Assembly: GCA_016743945.1 (NCBI GenBank)
Contig: JADGFI010000001.1
Location: 397,901 to 461,900 of the forward strand
Direction: 5' to 3'
Source of the DNA: Desulfobacteraceae bacterium
Lineage (GTDB): Bacteria > Desulfobacterota > Desulfobacteria > Desulfobacterales > Desulfobacteraceae
DNA: 64,000 bases
The notes below the pieces were generated by a model that saw only the letters and a program-made list of their open reading frames with translations, did no database searches and was not told the DNA's origin. Made by a program: the position numbers and the translations under genes. Below are positions 60,365 through 64,000 of this stretch, piece by piece. Numbering within the stretch: the stretch's first letter is position 1; each line of letters starts with the position of its first letter.

Positions 60365-62227
60365 ATGCAGTTATCGTTACAGCAGCAGAATGCCGTCGAT
60401 CATACCGGTTCCCCGGCCCTGGTGGTCGCAGGAGCCGGTTCCGGCAAGACCCGGACCCTGACGGCCAAATTTTCCCACCTGGCAGCCACGGGCCACGATC
60501 CCAAACGGATACTGGCCATCACCTTTACCAACAAGGCGGCCCAGGAGATGAAAGCCCGGCTGATTGAGATGACAGGACTTCCCCCGGTCAGCTTTGAATG
60601 GGTTCGTACCTATCATTCTGCCTGTCTCATGATCCTAAAAAAGCATTGTGAACTCATGGGATATGCCCCCCCTGTTCAGATTTTTAGCGTGTACCAGCAA
60701 GACAAGCTTGCCAAAGAGCTGTGTGTGAGGAACAATATTGAAAAAAAATATGCCAACAGGATTTTGTCTTCCATTTCCCGGGCAAAGAATTCCGGGGATC
60801 CCCAACATTATTTTGAATTGAATCCAGGTTTTTTTAATATCCGGCTGACAGACCTATATTCCCAGTTCGAGGAACGTCTCAAGGAGATGAACTCTGTGGA
60901 TTTTGACAATATTTTGTTAAAAACCCGGGATCTTCTTCGGGACCATGAACAGGTTCGTAATTGGTACAAACAGTATTTTACCTACCTTTTGGTGGATGAA
61001 TACCAGGACACCAACAATCTCCAGGAAGACCTGACCAATCTGCTGCTGGGGGAACACCGTAACCTGTTTTGTGTGGGGGATGACTGGCAGTCGGTTTACG
61101 GATTCCGGGGCAGCAATGTCAACCATTTTCTAGGGTTCCCCGATAAATACAAGGATTCAAAAATTTTCAGGCTGGAAGAAAATTATCGATCCGCCCATGA
61201 GATTGTCCAGGCCGCCAACGACATGATTGATTACAACCCGGACAAAATGGAAAAACACTGTTTTTCCAAAAAAAAAGGCGGCGTCGTCGAAATTTATAAG
61301 TTTATGTCCGATGCCCATGAAGCCGAATGGGTTGCCAAAAGGGTGCTTGCCATGAATCGCCAGGGGCTTGGCATCCCCTTTGACAAGATGGCTGTGGTCT
61401 ATCGGACAAAATTTTGTTCCCTGCCCTTTGAAAGAATTTTTCGGGCCTTTAGGGTGCCCTATCGACTAATGGGATCCCAGGGCTTTTTTGAGCGCATGGA
61501 AATTTTAGATATCAACTCCTACCTGAGTGCTGCCTATTTTCCCAATGATGACCTTTCCTTTGAACGGGTGGTCAACACCCCCAAACGGGGAATCGGCCCT
61601 TCCATGGTTAAAAAAATGGCTGCCATACGCATCCATGGCACCAGTCTACAGGATGCGGCACGGATCATGGTACGTGATCGGGTGCTGACAAAAAAGGTCC
61701 ATGAAAACCTTTCCCTTGTCCTGGAAGTTTTGGATGCCATCCATGATATGCCACCGGCCATGGCCATGGAAACCGTTATCGACCGGACCGGGTATTACGA
61801 CTATCTGGAAAAAAAGGTAAAGACAAAAACCGAATTTATCTCAAAAAAAGAGAATATCGAACAGCTTATATACACGGCAAGGTCCAAGGATAATCTTTTG
61901 GAATATCTTGAAGAGGCGGCCCTGATCCGGGAAGATAAAGAGGATGATGAGGAACAAGATTCAAAGGGGATTGCCCTTTTGACCATCCATTCCGCCAAGG
62001 GGCTCGAATTTGATACCGTCTTTATTGTGGGATGTGAAGAGCGCCTTTTCCCCCATTGGCGGTCCATTGACGATGGAGACCAGGCCATTTATGAGGAACG
62101 CCGCCTCATGTATGTGGCCATGACCCGGGCGGAACGTTTTTTATACCTGACCCATGCCAATTACAGGAAGGGGGAATTTGCCACCCAAAGCCGGTTCATC
62201 GATCAGATAAAAGAATGCCTGACCTAG
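60365..62227 (+). CDS. UvrD/Rep-family ATP-dependent DNA helicase
   Basis: 620 residues with superfamily 1A motifs in order: Q-motif LSLQQQNAVDHTG, Walker A VVAGAGSGKTRTL, TFTNKAAQEMK, Walker B LLVDEYQDTNNLQ, GDDWQSVYGFRGS, and the closing ALLTIHSAKGLEFDTVFIVGCEE and EERRLMYVAMTRAERFLYL. The protein moves 3' to 5' on single-stranded DNA in repair or replication restart. It is slightly shorter than UvrD/PcrA (720 residues) and has no long C-terminal tail, so Rep-like is closer. The ribosome site is weak. Confidence 0.93.
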   Translation: MQLSLQQQNAVDHTGSPALVVAGAGSGKTRTLTAKFSHLAATGHDPKRILAITFTNKAAQEMKARLIEMTGLPPVSFEWVRTYHSACLMILKKHCELMGYAPPVQIFSVYQQDKLAKELCVRNNIEKKYANRILSSISRAKNSGDPQHYFELNPGFFNIRLTDLYSQFEERLKEMNSVDFDNILLKTRDLLRDHEQVRNWYKQYFTYLLVDEYQDTNNLQEDLTNLLLGEHRNLFCVGDDWQSVYGFRGSNVNHFLGFPDKYKDSKIFRLEENYRSAHEIVQAANDMIDYNPDKMEKHCFSKKKGGVVEIYKFMSDAHEAEWVAKRVLAMNRQGLGIPFDKMAVVYRTKFCSLPFERIFRAFRVPYRLMGSQGFFERMEILDINSYLSAAYFPNDDLSFERVVNTPKRGIGPSMVKKMAAIRIHGTSLQDAARIMVRDRVLTKKVHENLSLVLEVLDAIHDMPPAMAMETVIDRTGYYDYLEKKVKTKTEFISKKENIEQLIYTARSKDNLLEYLEEAALIREDKEDDEEQDSKGIALLTIHSAKGLEFDTVFIVGCEERLFPHWRSIDDGDQAIYEERRLMYVAMTRAERFLYLTHANYRKGEFATQSRFIDQIKECLT

Positions 62228-62251
62228 GAAAAAGGTGATGTTTAAAGCCCC

Positions 62252-63508
62252 ATGGATTTGTTTTATGCCATAAAAGAACCGGTATCCCATCTCGTCGCGA
62301 AGATTCTTCGCAGGGGCAACCGGATTATCCCTTCAGAACATAAAGGGATTTTCCTGACCCTGTTCTTTATTGTTTTTACCATGGTGACCGGGGTGGGAAT
62401 TGTGGTGCCCTTATTGCCCATCTATGCCAATGACCTGGGGGCAACCGGCATCTATGTGGCCATGATTTTTGCCTCTTTTTCCCTCTCAAGAACTTTTTTA
62501 TTGCCCCTGTTTGGCAGGCTTTCCGATCATAAGGGCAGAAAACCCTTTATTCTGGCAGGGCTTGCCACCTACGCCCTTGTTTCCCTTGCCTTTGTTTATT
62601 CCACCACAGTGGAAGGGCTGGTCCTTATTCGGTTTGTCCAGGGGGCAGGGTCTGCCATGGTAATGCCCGTGGTCCAGGCCTATGTGGGAGAGATCACCCC
62701 CGAGGGTTCTGAAGGATATTCCATGGGCCTGTTTAATCTATCCATGTTTTTGAGTCTCAGTTTGGGGCCGGTGATGGGAGGCGTTATCCATGATCTTTGG
62801 TCCATGGATGCGGCCTTTGTCTGCATGGGGATTTTATCCTCCCTGGGTTTGGTGCTCTGCCTTGTTTTTTTACCGCCTCTTTCCCTGGAAAAGATTCGTT
62901 TAAAAAATAAGAAACCCGTTCCCTGGGCCCAGATTATCCGAGACTGGGAATTGGGAGCCCTGGTATCATTTAGGTATGCCTATACCGCCTGCATCGGGAT
63001 TATCTGGTGTTTTCTCCCCCTTTTTGCCGACAGGGCCTTTGGCCTTTCCGGTTCCAGGATCGGCCTGCTGGTAATGTTGGGTATTTTTGTGTCAGGTGTT
63101 CTCCAACTGCCCATGGGATATGCCGCCGACCGGCTCAACAAGAAACCCATGGTTATCCTGGGCGGTGTCTTTTCAGCTCTTGGCATATTCCTGCCGTTTT
63201 TTGCCACTTCCTTTTATGACCTTTTGATTGCCGTTACCCTGTTCGGCATTGGTGGCGGTATTTCCATGCCGGCTATCACAGCTCTTGCCGTGGTCAAGGG
63301 GGATGAGAAAAAAGCCATGGGATCTGTGATGTCCGTGATGACCATGGCCCATTCTCTGGGCATGCTCACAGGTTCCCTCATTGCCGGACTTGCCATGGAT
63401 TTTTTTTGCCTCAAATTCGCCTTCCCCTGCGGCATGGTTTTCATGGCAGTCGGCACCCTGTCGTTTCTTTTTTTTTACAACCCCCATTTGTCAGTAAACA
63501 ACCAATGA
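62252..63508 (+). CDS. major facilitator superfamily transporter
   Basis: 418 residues with twelve hydrophobic segments and the MFS loop 2-3 signature GRLSDHKGRKPFIL. A 30-residue cytoplasmic N-terminus precedes helix 1. The second half has GYAADRLNKKPMVILGG, the matching loop motif. The pattern is that of drug and metabolite exporters (DHA1-like). The substrate is unknown. It starts 25 bases after the helicase stop, so the two may share a transcript. Confidence 0.9.
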   Translation: MDLFYAIKEPVSHLVAKILRRGNRIIPSEHKGIFLTLFFIVFTMVTGVGIVVPLLPIYANDLGATGIYVAMIFASFSLSRTFLLPLFGRLSDHKGRKPFILAGLATYALVSLAFVYSTTVEGLVLIRFVQGAGSAMVMPVVQAYVGEITPEGSEGYSMGLFNLSMFLSLSLGPVMGGVIHDLWSMDAAFVCMGILSSLGLVLCLVFLPPLSLEKIRLKNKKPVPWAQIIRDWELGALVSFRYAYTACIGIIWCFLPLFADRAFGLSGSRIGLLVMLGIFVSGVLQLPMGYAADRLNKKPMVILGGVFSALGIFLPFFATSFYDLLIAVTLFGIGGGISMPAITALAVVKGDEKKAMGSVMSVMTMAHSLGMLTGSLIAGLAMDFFCLKFAFPCGMVFMAVGTLSFLFFYNPHLSVNNQ

Positions 63509-63550
63509 ATTAATACATACCGAATTTATTTTCTATATAAATCGTTGATT

Positions 63551-63574
63551 TTCATTATAATTCATTATAATGAA
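63551..63574. promoter_or_regulatory. TTCATTATAA direct repeat with a 14-bp palindrome, likely operator
   Basis: TTCATTATAA at 63551-63560 is followed by TTCATTATAATGAA at 63561-63574, a perfect palindrome. A related TTCATTATGG lies next to the IclR ribosome site at 63637-63646. Repeated half-sites about 80 bases before an IclR gene would fit self-regulation. Confidence 0.45.
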
Positions 63575-63652
63575 CACAAATAGAATAACGAATTGGATGC
63601 TACATTGAAATATCGTCGCACCACAGGTTGTTAAAATTCATTATGGAGAACA

Positions 63653-64000
63653 ATGAAAAAACCATACCAGGCGCCCATTGTAAAAAAGGCATTTCTCATC
63701 CTCAAAGCCATCTCAAAGGCCACCCACGGGTTACGGATCAGCGAAATTTCTTTCCAATTGGATATCAGTAAAAGCACAGTCCATGGAATTACGGCAGCCC
63801 TGGAAGATCAGGGAGCCCTTATTCGGGACCCTTCTTCCAAGCGATACACCATCGGTACCACCCTCATGGAACTTGGCAAAGCAGCCTATGAAAGAATGGA
63901 TTTTAAAAAAGCCGCCCGCCCGATAATGGAACATCTCATGGAGCAATGCCGGGAATCGGTATTCCTAGGCATCCGGAACAAGGATTCTGTCACGGTCATT
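63653..64000 (+). CDS. IclR family transcriptional regulator (cut by the window end)
   Basis: The first 116 residues are present. The N-terminal winged helix reads KKAFLILKAISKATHGLRIS, EISFQLDISKSTVHGITAALEDQG with YTIGTTLMELGKAAYERMD after it, all typical of IclR proteins. The effector-binding domain begins with AARPIMEHLMEQCRESVFLG and is cut off by the edge. ATG 63653 has GGAG seven bases upstream. The gene upstream is an MFS transporter in the same direction, but the control is unknown. Confidence 0.88.
   Translation, partial: MKKPYQAPIVKKAFLILKAISKATHGLRISEISFQLDISKSTVHGITAALEDQGALIRDPSSKRYTIGTTLMELGKAAYERMDFKKAARPIMEHLMEQCRESVFLGIRNKDSVTVI

Noticed and set aside
1..64000. Search for tRNA, rRNA, CRISPR arrays and intact IS elements
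   Set aside because: None seen by eye. A tRNAscan or ISfinder run would be decisive, and short or degenerate cases could have been missed.

Overview
The window looks like chromosomal DNA from an anaerobic, probably sulfate-reducing Desulfobacterota (Desulfobacteraceae-like). Supporting signs are a multi-Fe-S flavoprotein operon, a class II ketol-acid reductoisomerase, LL-diaminopimelate aminotransferase, tandem MoeA genes (one with a periplasmic-binding-like tail), a TRAP transporter, NtrC-type regulators and a PEP-CTERM protein. The taxon is inferred from gene content only. I saw no rRNA, tRNA, CRISPR array or intact insertion sequence.

Layout. Positions 124-10548 form one long plus-strand operon: a four-cluster ferredoxin, a GltD-like FAD/NAD(P) oxidoreductase with extra Fe-S domains, a small protein, a CBS protein, a NuoG-like 2Fe-2S/4Fe-4S protein, a small membrane protein, an enlarged TauE/SafE anion exporter with a periplasmic domain, two more membrane proteins, and a histidine kinase with an NtrC-family regulator. 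A marC gene follows, flanked by a 127-bp direct repeat of the regulator gene's 3' end. Positions 11396-16804 (minus) hold a hydrolase cluster: M6 protease with P-domains, PLA2-like protein, phospholipase C/P1-like DUF6765 protein and a lipase, none with an obvious signal peptide. Positions 17047-19953 hold a TRAP operon with an internal hairpin and matched upstream palindromes.

Positions 20534-27000 are accessory in character: a phytochelatin synthase-like peptidase, a broken amidinotransferase gene whose catalytic Cys position reads TGA, then an AT-rich stretch with a lipoprotein, an alpha/beta hydrolase, an integrase remnant between two near-identical 18-bp palindromes, and a PEP-CTERM C-type lectin with a candidate sigma-54 promoter. 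Positions 27104-45856 are mostly housekeeping: EEP hydrolase, K+ channel, hrpB, MCP, nudC, ilvC, gspAB, ilvY, PHP phosphatase, TetR with an acyl-CoA synthetase, and panB with a DUF2520 dehydrogenase.

Positions 45922-64000 carry an M16C peptidase, rsmA, dapL, two moeA genes, an OmpA/VWA lipoprotein, a hybrid kinase, uppP, a phosphomannomutase pseudogene with a large internal deletion, a UvrD-like helicase, an MFS transporter and the start of an IclR regulator cut by the window edge.

Several start codons were moved inward from the longest possible ORF on the basis of Shine-Dalgarno position. Such choices are stated in each entry.
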